Below, piece after piece: positions 1 through 14,500 of a stretch of 64,000 bases of DNA. The stretch's first letter is position 1; the number at the start of each line of letters is the position of its first letter. The translations under genes and the position numbers were made by a program. The notes beneath the pieces were generated by a model, which did no database searches, had not been told where the DNA came from, and saw only the letters and a program-made list of their open reading frames with translations. The DNA comes from Climacteris rufus. Lineage: Eukaryota > Chordata > Aves > Passeriformes > Climacteridae. The stretch is taken from positions 2,246,848 through 2,310,847 of the forward strand of contig VZRZ01007703.1 in assembly GCA_013398175.1 (NCBI GenBank), given 5' to 3'.

Positions 1-3000
1 TTTTTTTTCCAGTGGGAATATGGAGTGGTATAGTTACTATGCCATGCTATTAAGATATCCCTGATACAGTGTATTCCTTTCTGCAGCCACTTTTTAAATT
101 TCTTTGGAGAATGATCTTCATAATATTGCTTTATTCCTTTGCTAATTTACTGTGGATATTTTATGAAGCATCATCACAGAAAGCTTGTGTATTCAAGCTT
201 ATCTGTTTCCCAAAGTTACCCAGAAAGAGACTTGTCACCCTGACTTACTGTTTGTGTATATCCAAAGGCTTTCTGGTTAATGTGTTCTGACAGAACTCTC
301 CATGCTCCGCAGTTCACCTGCTATAGGTTTTCAAATGTGCTGGCTGAAGCACTATGTGCAAACAGAAAATGGCAGAACTCGTGAGCTAATAGAACAGTTT
401 CTTCAGAAAAGCAAGGAGGGGAAAAAAATCTGCTTCATCCTTTATATTCCTTTGATAATAAAGCATTTTACAACATTCTTGAAACCAAAGCAGACAGAAA
501 TATATACATAAGGCACAGCATGATTTTAAAATGTCTTCAGTTTGTTTATTTTGTGTACAAAATGAGCCTAAGATTCCTTTTCTCTTGATATTGTTAGGTT
601 GAAAAACACCCATTGTGACCCCTATTGAAAAGACAGCATAGTACCCATACTGAGGGCAGTAATCAGGCCAGCAGCAGCTTCCTGCTAGACCATTTTGCTG
701 TAACAATGTGTGAGGTTAGGCTCATACTGTTTAATCTCATGAAAAACTTTAGAAGGCCTTGGTTTCTGTGGAGAAGTGCTCTCTATGGTAGGAAAATACC
801 CTTCACAACACCCTGTGAACAGTGGCACGAACCCCTGAACAAACTTGCATTTATGCAGAATGAAAGGGAATCAATGCTGCAACATGAAGAGACTGGCTAA
901 TGAGGGGATAGTAGGATTTCGATGGGGCTAGGTCAGTGCTTTTTCATGATTTGGTGGGAAAATCAGGCATGAAAATTCATTTTTGTAGGATGAGATTAAC
1001 TTGCAGAGGTAAAAACAAATATAGAAAATTATTACAATGAGTAAATGAACAACTGTGGGGATGACTACGGAATAGGGGAGGAAACCGTCTTACGTGTTGA
1101 AGTAATTGAAAACCTGACAAAACATAGAATATATTTTGCTTCCTGACCATCTTGAAGTCATTAAGGAAATTAGCATAAATTTCCATAGAATTCATATGTC
1201 ACATTAATTTGAGTGCCTGGTGCATACATTTCCTACTCAGATGGTGGGCTCCTTCTGCCAGACACCGGCAGGTTGGTGTAAATTACCCAGCAGAAGTTGG
1301 AATGTTCTTTCCTTTCAGGCTGACAAAATGAAAGGCATATGCACAAACCCAGTACTCTTCCCAGATCTGCCACACTCTCATTTCTTCCTCCTTCTTCTTC
1401 AAGGAACCCTAGGAAAAAAATTCATAGTCCTTACCTGAGGAAAGCTTCAGTGAAATGCTTATCTGAGGACTGCTTGATTTTGAACAAGTTAAAGATTCCA
1501 AAGTTTAACTGTGGCATTTGTCAACTTTTTGACTTCGTATGATACTTTAATTTTCTGCTTTCTTTTTAACCCAGACTTTAATAATAATGTTTCCATGCTA
1601 CGCAAGTTAAAAACAAAAATAAAGTTCTTAACTGGAACTATGTTTCAAAAAAAGACATTTCTACATTGCATTTCTTACCCCATATGAATACCAGCAGGAC
1701 AATACAATGCAAAAACAACCTTTCTGCCTGACTCAGCACAAGAAAGATTTATCCCAATTTATTTAATATATTTTTTTAACATTAAAGTACTGAGCAATGA
1801 ATCACACATTTCCTCTGAGGAATCCAGGTTTCCTTGCATGGAAGCCTTGGATGAGCCTTGGAATTTTTCTCATGGAAATATAAAACATACCTGACTCTTT
1901 GTACTCTACTAGAAGAAAAATCTTTTAGAGTGTAAAAAGACGCATAGCATATTTGTTGCATTGCAGTATCATCAGTTGTTCTTCTATCACTAGTTTAATT
2001 AGATCATGATGTGTGTGGAATTTTTTAATACCATATGGTAATATTATATTTGCTATGTTGGCAGTCCTTGGGATGGGGATTCTGTTACCCTTATCACTGT
2101 GTAAGGCAGAAGGAATGTGAAGAGACTAGAATAATACTATGAATAGCAAGAATACTGGTAGCATCAAAAATTAAAATTAAGGTTTATTGCTTTGGGGTTT
2201 TTTGGTCTAAATTCACCTTGAAATATGCAGCCATTTTCCCTCTTTTATGTATTGGTGAACCTTGGCATTCAGACATAACTTTCTATCAAATTAAATTGCA
2301 AAGAAATAATTCCCTCAGAAACTCCCTTTCAGCTTCATTCTGAACTCCCCGATGAATTCAGTATCCCTGTGAATACTGAAAGTGTTGGCAACTATATTTT
2401 CATCATGTTTACAGAATTCTCAGAAGTTTACAGCACTTTTTTTTTTACCTTTTCTTCTTTGTGAAGATCAAAGTAACAAGTTTTTATTGTTCAGCAGTTG
2501 TTAATATACAAGACCTAATATTCCCACAGGTGTCGTAGATTCTAACATTCTTGGCTTTTTGCAATTCGAAAAAAAGCCCTGGTGGATATTTAATTTACCT
2601 GGCAGTTAATTGATGTTTGAAGCTGCTGCTGGCAAACTCTGGAAGGGTTTTTTTCCCAGTAAATGCTTAGGGGCTTGATCTGTGATTTTTTAAATGCCTT
2701 TGGGAGGTGAGATCAGATGCGTAAGAATGTGATTGTGTTTATTTTTTACATGAATCCCACTGCTAGAATCCTTAGGGATTTGCTGTATCAAAGATATTTA
2801 TGAGAATATTGCCCTTGGCTACAGTTTGAAAGGGAGCAATGCAGGACAGGGACAGATGAAGGGTAGGCAAGCTGGTGACTCTGGTCATAGAGAATGTTGA
2901 GTCTCCTAGATCTGGATACCCTTTCTGACGCATAGCACTCAAGCAAAATAGGAGAGTGTGCGATATTCTGCAGTCACATTTCCACTTCAGAGGTTTGTTT

Positions 3001-3470
3001 ATGTATTACAGTTCCTGAATGTTCATAATTTCAGAAACAGCGAAGCATGACCAGGATTAATCATGCAACATATGGATTCAGTATATGCTGTTGTCCGTGC
3101 ATGGCATTGTCTTATTTGGAGAGCAAGATCTTCAGTCATACGACTATTATATTTAAGCTTTGGTATGAAACAAATATTTGTTATTTGGACACTTGAACTT
3201 CTGTGTTCTTTCAATTTTCCTGCTTTAAAGGGAGCAATAGGGCAAGAAAATGGCAATAGCACCTGGCAGGTTTGTCATAGCAGTTCCTCAGCATGTCTAG
3301 GTTTAGTTTCCCATGAGTAATAGGTAGTAAAAATGATGAAGCAAGCATAAAAAGAGGAGAATTGTAAAACCAAGTTGTATTTGAAGTTTCTTTTACTGAG
3401 GATGTATTGTTCTAGTAAGAAGGAATTATTTGCCCTTAGTTCAGCCAGAGATCTTGAACATTACAGAGAG
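1..3470. other. Unique AT-rich non-coding DNA
   Basis: I see no gene here. The longest open frames are under about 110 codons, overlap each other on both strands, and have no recognisable domain. Short T-runs and a GGGGTTTTTT-type tract near 2196-2206 are the only low-complexity sequence. No recognisable interspersed repeat occurs before the CR1 tail at 3471. This is ordinary intergenic or intronic sequence as far as can be read. Confidence 0.6.
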
Positions 3471-3522
3471 CTGTTGGACTCGATGATCTTGAAGGTCTTT
3501 CCCAAATGAAATGATTTTATGA
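3471..3522 (+). mobile_element. CR1 LINE, 3' tail fragment
   Basis: The segment carries the diagnostic avian CR1 3'-UTR signature in sense orientation: TTGGACTCGATGATCTTGAA, then GGTCTTTCCCAA, then an octamer-like end, ATGATTTTATGA. Only about 50 bp are recognisable, as expected for a heavily 5'-truncated copy. The terminal octamers are mutated, so it is an old insertion. Confidence 0.85.
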
Positions 3523-6500
3523 ACTAGTCAAAGTACCTTTTAAAAAATTAGGAAATCTGACATTTATGTTAATGTTGCTGGCCAGAATAGTCCCGTAATC
3601 TGTTAATATTATACATCTGCTGATTTATAAAACTATGTATACACATTCACATGTGCACAGACATACAGAGGGTTTTAATTAGTTCCTGAGATAATGTATA
3701 AATCTCTGGCCCTTTAAATTTGCTGATTGAAAAATGAAAAATTCCTGCCCTTTAAATGTTCGGCTTTCACAGAGGTTACAGTAAATCTCTTAATCTTGCA
3801 AGCACTTATTCTCCTCTGTCTTTTTCACAGACATTTATCCACAGGACATTCATTTCCAATCTGTATTTAAATCCAGGAATAACTATGTGGGCTTTGAGCT
3901 ATCTGCTTTCATGCACTGCTAATGGGGTCTACCACAGGAACTGTGGATGAGCTGCAGAAAAAAAAAGAGATTCAAGCCATGTTCGGCTTCTATTTCAGTT
4001 TAAACCCAGTCTCTATTTATTTTTGCTGAAGAGAGCATTAAAGAAAGCAATTATTTGGGGGTGAAGGAAGGGCAGGAAAGATCCACAATAAAGGATTTAT
4101 TTATTCTGGCTTTATAAGAACACTAGTGTATCAGATTTTCAGGCTTATAATGGGACATAGTTGAATTTATCTGCTGAATGGGGTGTGAGGATTTGAATCA
4201 CATCCTGGATTTTTGTCAAATACCCTCAGCACTTTTTTTCCATGTTCCTTACGGAATTTGTAGTCTAGAATCTTGTGTGTAAATGGACATAACTTCACAC
4301 TGTTTTGTAAATACACAGTAACTCACTGTAGCATGTTTTCCCATTACTTAGTAGATGGTTTACAGTCAATATTCTGAATGGCCCATTTCTGTAAGAGAAA
4401 TTTAGTATTAAATTAGTATTGTGTTATAAAGGAAAACACAGAAACATAGTGTTCTTTGAAGTAGTTGCAATGAAGCTGCCTCTTGACCTTCTGGCATTTT
4501 CTCTCCTGCACATCAAAGAATTCATTTCGATTTCATTCAGAGCGTACTTAGGGAGGCAAAGTGAGGAAGACAGAAAGAAAATGTGCTGAGGAGATATTTA
4601 GTACTGTATTTCCAGCATATGTAAAATAGCCCAGATTTGAAAACTATGCTAAGATGTATCTAGAAAAAATGTGTGGTATTGGCCCTGAATATAAATCCTT
4701 TAAACAACTTTTCCCCTTCTTCTTCTGTTGTTTTCTTCCCATTTTATTTTCCTTTCCAGCATAATTCTCTTCATTATTCCTCTTCTCTGTCTCCATTCTG
4801 TGAGCCTTTCTCTGGAGTAAAAATCCTTCCCCTTTCTGTGCACTGTGTTTTCTGACTGTACTTTCCTAATCCAGCTTTGCTTTTCTCTTTTGATATTATA
4901 AACGTACTATTTTATCAAAGACAACTAAATAGCTTTTGGTCAATAACAGCAAGATGTATTTCTTCTTTCCTGCTTATAATATTAGCTATAATTTCAATAT
5001 TATTAATATTAAGATTTTGAGAAATGGTCATTATTTTCTGGTAGATGTGCTTAGCTTTTGAAATGTTACCTTTGAAAATATTCTTATTAGAGAGTGATGA
5101 TGAATTGTTTGATAGAAGATAGATTTTTGTATATCTTTCTTGATTGAGTGTTTTGGTCTTGTGGGGTGATAAGTGAAAATAAATAGGCTAATTAATCTGT
5201 AATGTTTATTAAACTCTTGCCAAATTTGGTTAGGCCCTCTTTTTCTGGCACTGAAAAAGTCTTAACTCCAATCATCATTCACAGCATGAGTAAACTTCTG
5301 GATTGATGGACATTAGAAAAACATTTTGGGTCAAATCTTGTGAGCTGCTTCTTACCTCTTTCAGTTCAGATTAAAGAGCTCAGACCAAAGAATACATTGA
5401 AGGAAGTGATGGACTCACTCCAGTATCTTGGCCTCTGGCAAGAGCACAAAGAGGGCATTGGAAAGGGCTGGTGACTTGTATCTGCTTAAGTTTGGATTTC
5501 TTAATTTACCGATATGCATAAGCTAAACAACAGATCATAAATCTACATTTGGTCTAATTAAATGTGATCAGCTATTTAATAAATGACTGCCTGAGCAAAT
5601 TTACTTAAAACACTGTGGTGCCAGGAAAAGGAGAGCAATGAGTCTGAAACTTGCTTTTTATTTATGTATTTATTTTCCCTTCTCAAGGGACCCAAGTTCT
5701 ATCTAACAGTTCTAAATACGTCTCTGCCTCAGTAACTTTATACACTGGGAGTTCTCTAGCTTTGTTTTCCTACCGAGTGAAACACTAATAAGAGAATGCA
5801 CAGTGTTTTCTGTAACCAGGACAGTATTGCTTAAGAGCACTATGCTTTTTAGATTATTTAAACATGAATCTGACATACTGGCCTGTGCAACAACCTGTCT
5901 TCACACTGCAGATTCCTAGCTAAAACTGAAAACAAAATTAAAAAAAAGTTTAAGGTGGAATAAAGATAAAACCTAAAAAAAAGTGATTTAAAATTTGGAT
6001 AACCTTGAAGTGGGAATTTTCTGATTCTGGAAATCTGCTCTTTCAAAAATAGTGTTCAGTAGCTTCTTTTCAAAAACAAGGCGTTTTTGATCACTTCAAG
6101 TTCTTGTTTGCTGTAGAATACTGCATGTTACTGATGAATATGTCTGCCTCTTAGCAATAATATTTCTTAATAGAATTCACCATAGCAATAAATAGAAATT
6201 GTGAAATAAACTTGTTTAAAGTAGCATTTAACTTGCAAGTCATAGAGGTTTAAGCTGATGAATGGCCCATTTAAAAATCAGGTGGACTAGAGCCCAGATA
6301 ATTCTCCTTCACAACTTTTAAAATTTAGTCTTAGTGTCTTAGAACTCTGGACGTTACAGCCATTCCTTTATTTTTAATCTTTTCAAAGTAAGTTCAAAGA
6401 AGTGAGATAGAAGCATGCTCTTCAGGAATTGAAACCATCACGAAACCTGATTTCTGTCTCTCTTATTGCAAAGCTTACAGATTGAAACACAAGTTTCTGT

Positions 6501-7444
6501 TTCTCGATTAGAGATTTTAGTATTTAGCATTTAAGCTTAATTAATTTTTCCAGCATTTAATAACTGCATTTAAATTAGGCTGGGTTTGATGGCTAATTAT
6601 CATTAATTTATGGCTGCCTTGACCTTTATAATACACCAATGACTACAGAGAAATCACTTAAAAACTTTAATACATTTTAATTTATTTGCTTATGAACTGT
6701 TTATTCATCTGCTTTCATGGGAGAGCCCTGAGGCAGTAGGGAATGCAGGTACTCAGTGTGCTGCTGTAAGAAATAGTTTATAGCAGCCTCTCATAAGGCA
6801 AATGATCTGATAGTCCAGCAGACATTTTCACCTACTTATAATACCAATGGGGAAATTAGTAACTAAATAAAATTTCTCAGCCAGCCCAAATGCAGGTGTG
6901 GAATATGAAACATTCACATGTCCTGACTTGTTCAAAATCTTGCAATGAGTTTCTGGCAACCTGAACTAGAATGAAGGATATATGATTCAGGTTTCAGTTG
7001 TCATGGCTTGCCTTTCTGACATTTACATTCCAAAACTGACAGGTGATTCACTTACCAGTCTAAGTGTTTTCATCAAAAACTGGGGTACTTCTCTTTCTTT
7101 ATCCACAGCTCCCTGATGAGAATCAATTATATATTTTATTAAATCTTTTGAAAAGCAATATTGTAAAACTTGTTTTTTTCCAAGGAATTTCATCCTTTAA
7201 AAAGTTTCATCTGATAATAATTTTTGACTCTTTGACTTGTAATATATCTTAAACTTTGTCTTAGCAGATCTGCTGTCATAAAATTCTGAAGAGAACTATG
7301 CTTATACTGATATGTTTCTAGGATTGCAGATGGAATAATCACCTATGTTTCTTTCCCCAAACCTTGACACAGGAATGGTTTGTGAGAATACCTGCATGCC
7401 TGCTTAAGCTAATTTTTCTGTGAATTTTATTTTGAGGTTTTTCT
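3523..7444. other. Unique AT-rich non-coding DNA
   Basis: No gene or recognisable repeat is seen. Around 6530-6720 there is a run dense in TAATTA/ATTA cores with an evenly mixed, non-repetitive character, a possible conserved non-coding element. All open frames are short and unrecognised. Confidence 0.55.
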
Positions 7445-7637
7445 TATTCTTAAAAAAATGACAAAAGCAACAACAAAACAACAAGAAAAAACCCCAGAAA
7501 ACAACAACAAACAAAAAAAGCCCCAAACCCCAAAAAAACTCCAAAGCCCCAAACCACAACTCTCCCAAAAAACTACCAATGAATCAAACACACATACCTC
7601 TTCCCACCCCAAACCAGACAACCCCCAAACTAAACTT
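7445..7637. repeat. A/C-skewed low-complexity tract
   Basis: For about 190 bp the plus strand is almost entirely A and C, with very few G or T. It begins with CAACAA-type units and continues with CCCCAAA/CCCCAAAA-type units. The opposite strand is G/T-rich with GGGGTTT runs. Open frames on both strands here are composition artefacts (Lys/Pro/Gln/Thr-rich, or Phe/Val/Gly/Ser-rich). Confidence 0.85.
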
Positions 7638-7640
7638 AAG

Positions 7641-10600
7641 GAATTTCTTTTTTATGTGACAAAATTTAAACATTCTGATCCTTTTAGGACATTAGAATAA
7701 CTTACAGCATAAATGGTGTTTTATGTATGTACATTGTGTAAAGGATAATAACAAAATAACAAGTAGTTCCACAGAGAACAAGAATTAAAGTTTGTAGCTA
7801 CATAATTTCTAATAATGCTCAATATATAAGATGTAAAGATAGGATTATGAACTGGAAGCTACACAAATTTTCAGTATCAGCTACGTTCATAAATTATTTT
7901 ACTCCTCTGAAATGTAGTTGAACTCATCTGAGGCTGAAGTGTACATGCCAAAATATTGTGGTCAAATACTGAGCCTCATGCCAGTGAGCTGTGGTTCCAC
8001 TCACTTCCACCAGCCATTCAGAGCTTTGCTCTCTGAGGATCTTCTGCTGTTGCATGGAGGCTTCTGTCACTGTTCGTGCTTTTTGCTGTTTGTTGTTATC
8101 ATCAGTTTTACATAGCCCATTTAGCTGTAATGGATGGATGGATTTTAAAACCATCTGCAGTTGCTATTAATATAATTTTTCAGTGTCTGTATTTCCACAA
8201 GCATTTGGTAACAGCTGTTTGAGCAAAACTCTTTTTGATTTACTTCCTTTCTATCTAATTTTACGGTACCATTTCCTTTTTTGCTTGTTTTAGGTAATAT
8301 TTGACTATCAGAAAAAGTCAGTCATAAAACTTTAAGAAAGTCCTTTGCCTAATTTTGCCTAATGAAGTATTTGAATTTTAAAAGAAAGTACTTAGTGTAC
8401 ATTCCATGTCAGCAATTTAAAACCAGCACAGTTTATTTTAGTGGTCTTTCTGTCAAGAGCTTATCAGAAGTTTGAGTGTTACTATAAAAGCTTCCTATTT
8501 TTACTTTAGTTCTGTCTATGTGTGTTCTTCTGGCAAATAAAAGAAATAATTTACTGTAAAAGTTGTACTCAGCCTATATTTACTGAGAGATTTAAAAATA
8601 TCTTCTATTTTAACAATGTCTTCAACAGTCATACAGCATGCTTTCTCCTTGATTACTGTTTGATGTGCAGTGTGTATATCTAGGTAATAGAAAAGCTTTC
8701 TAATTAATTAAAAGATTACACAAACTTAAGAGGTATATAGGTTTTAATGATTAGTGATTACTGCTGCATTTATACATCAGTGGAGAAATATTTTGCCTGA
8801 CGTGAATTCCTTTTCTGTTCTGCAGGAAAAGCCTTCAGTTAATGTTGTTAAAACTTGAGATATGCAGGAAAAATCAGTGACCACTTTAAAAACAGTTCGC
8901 TGAAAATAATGGTGCTTACTTACATTTGGAAAAATAGAATATATTTGCCCCTTTTTGCATTCTAGAGTGACTTTTGGTAATTGTCTTTGAAGTGACTCAT
9001 TTTCTAGACGTTTGTGGTACAGTGATGTTGATGAGCTTTTAACTAGAGATAGGAATCTACAAGAGAAAAAATTGGTTTCATTGTATTCTTCAGAAACACA
9101 GTAAAAGGAGAAGTCTCTGTAAGTTTAAATCTTTTGGCAGCAACTTTGTTTCCACAAGCATCATTCCTCTTGTTTTACTGTAACAGGATTCCCATACTCT
9201 AGTAGATGTACAAGTGCTTGGTTACCATTATGAGCGAGTGGCAAAGATTTTTTTTCTTTTTTATGGTGTAATATTTTTAGATAGTTTAATCAATGTATTT
9301 CCCATATATACTGTGGTGAGGAATAATATAAAATTTTCAATTAAAAACCTTCACCATTTAGTGATGATTATGCCAGTTTAATTAGTTCTTGATGTTGCAA
9401 GCCAAATTGATGCTAATTAAAGCACTTAGTAATAGGAAATAAATTGAAATCCATCTTTTCTTGGCTCTGTAAGGAGATCTGGCATTTCTGTCAATAGGGT
9501 TATATTGATCCTTCTTCCTTTGTGTCTCACCACTTGGTCAGGCTATTGTTTACAGATTATCTGATGTTCTACTATTTTTCTTTTGGCATTAGGAATTTCT
9601 AAGTAGTTCACTGCTGTGTAAAGTGTTTTTCTGAAAAGCAAGGAATATGGGAAGATCATTTTATGAACAGGCTTTACAGCTGTTTTTGTGCAGGACTGTG
9701 TGTCTTCTAGACTGTAATCTAAGGTAAACATCATAATTGGAGAAAAACTCTATTTAAAGCATGTGACACTTTAAAAGGTGATTCTGTTTTGAGAACAGAA
9801 TACAGGCTTTTCTTCTTCTACCTTCCGTGTGCTGACTGGGTAATATTAATTATAAGTCAATCTTAGGGATATGGCTTTATAAATGTAAAAATCAAGGACA
9901 TTTCTGTGATAGGTCAGTGAGTTGCACAATTAATACCCTGGCTGTGCATTCTGACAAGTAGCTGGTTTAAATGGCAGCACTACAGGGTATGGGGAAGAGG
10001 ATTTACAGCCAAGCTTTGTAGGATACAGCCATGACTCTGATAGGTATTGCACTACTTCAGCTGAGGAAGCTCCCCCGGTTCCTTTCTCTTTACCATTGGT
10101 AATAAAGCTTCTGGATTTAGTACTTTTTATTTTATTTTATTACTAGTTAAAAGACAAAAGTTCTTCTTTTCAAGTCATATTGTCTGTTTTCACCACAGGA
10201 GATCTTGTATGTCTCTGAAAAACAAACAGCTTTTGTGGCAGGATACCTTGTTGAATATACTATCAGATGTTGCCACTTCTCTTACCATAATATTTCTAGC
10301 TACAGATAGTGAACACCAATGCTGAAGCAAGGGTTGATTGTTTTTCTAAATGTGACTTTACAGCATTGCTTATATTAAATGCTAACTTGTAGTGCTTCTT
10401 CCAGCCTGACCTGAATTTCTTGGGGATTTACAGATATATTATATTAAGGTACCAGCCAGACTACATTAAAATGAAATACAAGTCTAGCTGTTTTTGACAG
10501 GTGGAGTGCTTAACAGTTCTACTTTCTAGTCCTATCATTTGAAAGGGTCCAAAGAAGCTTCATAGTCTAAAATTTAGCACTATGTTGCTTTGAGGAGAAA

Positions 10601-11443
10601 GCTGTCTGTGTTCACATCAACTAAAGCCAAATAATCCATGAGGAAACCAGAGAGAATAAGTGTTTCTTGCTGAAATATTGTTTGAAAGGCTAATAGTAGA
10701 AAAGGAGATGCATTTCTGGAGTAAAAGATAACAGCTTGAAAATGCTGTCTTGGCTAGATTTGGCTTATGTAGCAAAAATGTTAAGCCCCTCCAAAGACAA
10801 CCTTTGATCACCCATATGCTAATACTTCCTGGCCAGCATTACTCCTGATTACAGAGGAATCTAATAAGTTTCCTTGGCAGAGATTGCCATCTTCTTATGT
10901 CACCAGTGATCTCTAACAGCAGTATTGAATGGGTGGGTTCATAGGAGTCCTGCACATTTTTGCACTGTTCCACAAAGATCTGCCTGTGTGTTTCATTCAG
11001 AGTGTGCTTTTTTTTTGGAATATGACATTATTATTTGCCTCTCCAAATTACAAAGATGATGTAAGAATAAATATTACAGTTTAAGTGTTTTATTTTGCTC
11101 ACTAGCAGTGACTTTTGTGCGACAGCTGCTCTAAGGGTTGTAAAAATGGATGCCTAGACACATAGGAGAATTTCTGTCTGTAATCATACTTTAATCTTGT
11201 GACAGGATCCATTCATGTTTGTTATTCCTGCTATATTTCTGTGACCTCTTATTAATATTTTTGTATTGTTTCTGTTTTAAGAATAGGCTTTTCTGAAATA
11301 TAGGGTACACATATGTTTTTGCTAATCTGTGGTATCCTCATTAGTCCATTTGGGAACTACCTTCTCAAAAGCATGCATTTAAGAACCACTTTTTTGTGAA
11401 TAGCTAACAGAATTGTGAATGTCAAAATTCACAGAGATAGCAC
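7641..11443. other. Unique AT-rich non-coding DNA
   Basis: No gene is seen. A candidate conserved segment rich in TTTAATTAG and CTAATTAAAG cores lies around 9340-9440. A perfect 8-bp stem with a 5-nt loop occurs at 9781-9801 (ATTCTGTT / AACAGAAT). No interspersed repeat is recognisable. Confidence 0.55.
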
Positions 11444-11512
11444 TTAAAAAAAACCCAAACATCTCCCTCAAAAAACCCCAACCAACTAAATGAAAAAAAA
11501 AAAAAAACCACA
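11444..11512. repeat. A/C-rich low-complexity tract
   Basis: This is a second, shorter plus-strand A/C-skewed stretch with AAAAACCC, AAAAAACCCC and a poly-A run. It resembles the longer tract at 7445-7637 in composition. Confidence 0.75.
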
Positions 11513-14500
11513 ATCAAAGCTCCTTATTTGGGGAATTTAAACTAATTACCTGCAACATTTCCAGAATATTTCTTCATCTACCACAGCGATTCACATAAGA
11601 TACACTACAGAAAAGGGATCAGGCTAGAGCATTGAACTGGGTTGGATTTTGAAAGGTAAGAGGAACTCCCTGCTGAACTGCCTTGCCTGGTTTGTTTTTC
11701 AGAACGTTTTCAATATGAGGAGCATGTGAAGGCTAGGTCATGGTTTATGAGAAGTCACTTGATACTTTCGTTCCATGGAATACTTGAAAGGTTTTGCTGG
11801 AGTATCACTTGCTGTGTACACTTGAAGGTGTTTTCAAAGTTATTTTTTATGCCACAGCATAACATTTACCTTGAATTTAGGGAAAGAAGATGTTAATCTT
11901 GTGAGAATGTGTTTTTCTGAGAAATTCAGTTTTAAGTAACATCAAGGGTACATTAAGGGAATCTATTAAATCTGAACAGTTTTACAAATTATTTCCAGTC
12001 TCCTGATGAGTCTACTGGATATAAATTTTTTGTGACCTAGAATCAAAGTCCATTTTGTTTCTTGACAAAGTGTCACACTTGGTAAGTCCAGATTGGCCAG
12101 CATTTGACATAAATGTTGGTGTTCTCTTTAACTTCAAATTCAAATTTAATTAGATGCAGGTGCAAGACTGAGTAATATATTTAGTGCTCTGTTCCCACAC
12201 AATGAACCCCCATGTCACTTGTAAGACATTTGATGTCTGATGTGGTTTCCTGTCTTTTTGTGGGAAATGTTTTCCTTGGGAATTAATGTCTTATGGAGAA
12301 CCAGATGAGCTCCAATATCTGCCACAGGTTCAATCTGTTGTCCAGTGCTAGAAATCTGACCTTTCTGTAAGTCTCACCTCCGAGTAAGTGCTGTAAGTGG
12401 AAGACACTTAAAGAGCAGAATTCATACCTCCTTGGACTGTAAAACATTGTTTCCTCTTTCCCTTTCACACTTTTGTGGCTGTTTCTGCATAATCTGCAGT
12501 CTTTCAAATCTCGTAAGGTTCCTCTTGAAATTCTTTGGGATTTCCTTGAATTAGTTTTGAAGAACCTCAGATCAAAAGAATGAAAACTCACATAGGTATT
12601 GAGGTTGTATGCATGTGGAAATAAGTTAAACCTACAGTGCTTTCCATAATTTCATATGAACATTTTATATTTTTGATATATGAAAAGGAAAACTGCCTAG
12701 TGTTTTGTCTTGCAGGCATATGACAGAGACTTGTCTTAATATTTTTTCCAGTTAATTAGATATATTTCTATTCAACTTGGCTACTCTTAGTGTACTTTCC
12801 ACTAGACTAAAAGATTTATTTGTCTTAGCTGAACTTTTTCCACCTTCCTTGAGTCTGTTTCCAACAATGGTTCATTTCCATGCAGAGGAGAAAGAGATCT
12901 TTGAATTGCAATTAGTGAATATGGTTTTGGCTCCTGAATATAGAAGTAAATTAACATCTTCATTTGAACTTCTTTATTGCATTTTACTTATTTTATATTT
13001 AACGCCTGCTGTAGACTTTTTGCATTTTAACATAGAATAAAAGCATTTCAGAAAATAGTAATGCCTGAGCATTAGTAGTAATTTCTCCACATTGAGAAAG
13101 TGAATTCTTTACTAGAATTAAAGTTCTTTTCCTTAGAAGTGTAGTACTTCAAATTGTTACACTTTTTAATACAAACTTTTTTACTAGAAAGTCGTAGTTA
13201 AGTTTCCCTATGTGATTAATTTACAAAATATTTGTTGAAAGGAAACATAGCATCAATGTCCACAAGAAAACAAGTTTCAAGGTGAGATTTACCCTGTTTT
13301 TGATTGAGTCTAGAGATGAAGACAATGGACCTTTTGGTTCAAACTGTGAATATTGTCCTCCTTGTTCTGAAAACTGTTGCTAAATGTTACTATATTTCAC
13401 ACATTATATGCATGTGTACACACATATACACACACGCATATAAATGTAATACCTCTGTCTATATGTGTTGCTCTAACTATGCTTTATGCCTAAATACATA
13501 ATGGAAAGTAGCACATTGAATAACTGTACCTGAATTTGCATGTGCTACACGCTGAGAATAGCCTATGTTGTGATCCAAATATCCTGTACCTTTGCAGTTC
13601 TTTGTCATTTCATAGCCTGCTCAAATGGCTTAGTCAGCCACATCCCAGGTGTGCTCTCCTTAACCATTGGAATACTTTGATCTATTTCTGTTGTTATGTC
13701 AGAAACTTTCAGTTTCCAAAAAAAAAGTTTAAAAAATATTTCTAATTCTGCATATTATAAAAGTTGCTGTAACTACTGCATTAAAAATATGATCTAAATA
13801 ATTGACTTGCAATTGAACAGTAGATTGCCTTTTTTCTACCTGCAGTGCTGCTCAATTGTTCATGTTTTTATAATAATGCAAATCACAGGAAAAAATTATG
13901 AATTACAGGAAACTGTTTTATCATTTGTACTTCTATTGAGGGTTTATTACTTATTTCACGGTCTGTAATAATTGGTTCATAAAAGTTTCTCTTTAATTTT
14001 CAGTGTACAGTTGTGTTAGTACTCTCCCTTTGTTTCATTAAATTTTTTTGTACCTTTAAAATTTTGTAACTAATTTTAGGTTTTGGTAGAAACTCATTTC
14101 TTTCAAATTCAGAATCCTTAAAAAAATTGCATTATTGCCAAAACTGCAATTAAACACTTTAATATTTATGAAATGTGACCCCGTTCTGTTGATATCATGA
14201 CAGGTACAGCATATGCAGTTTAGGGAAGGGGCCAAACCAATGTTTGTCTGCTACTTTAAGTTTACAAGCTTTTATGAAACTATAACTTTGTTTTGTTTTA
14301 GGCTTACTATGAAACTTAAAATTTTCTTCAAGGGCATTAGCCCTTTAAATGAATGTCTTGGCTGTGTTAGTTATTTTTATATTATTGTTTCGTTTTCTCA
14401 TACACAGATCTAAAAAATTGTACTTAAACAGATTTTCTTCTCTGGATAAAGTGGTATTTATGCAACTGGATATGTTGATTGTCCATCATAAATATTTGCA

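Noticed and set aside
7427..7700. Lys/Pro/Gln-rich and Phe/Gly/Val-rich frames on opposite strands
   Set aside because: Products of the A/C-skewed low-complexity tract.
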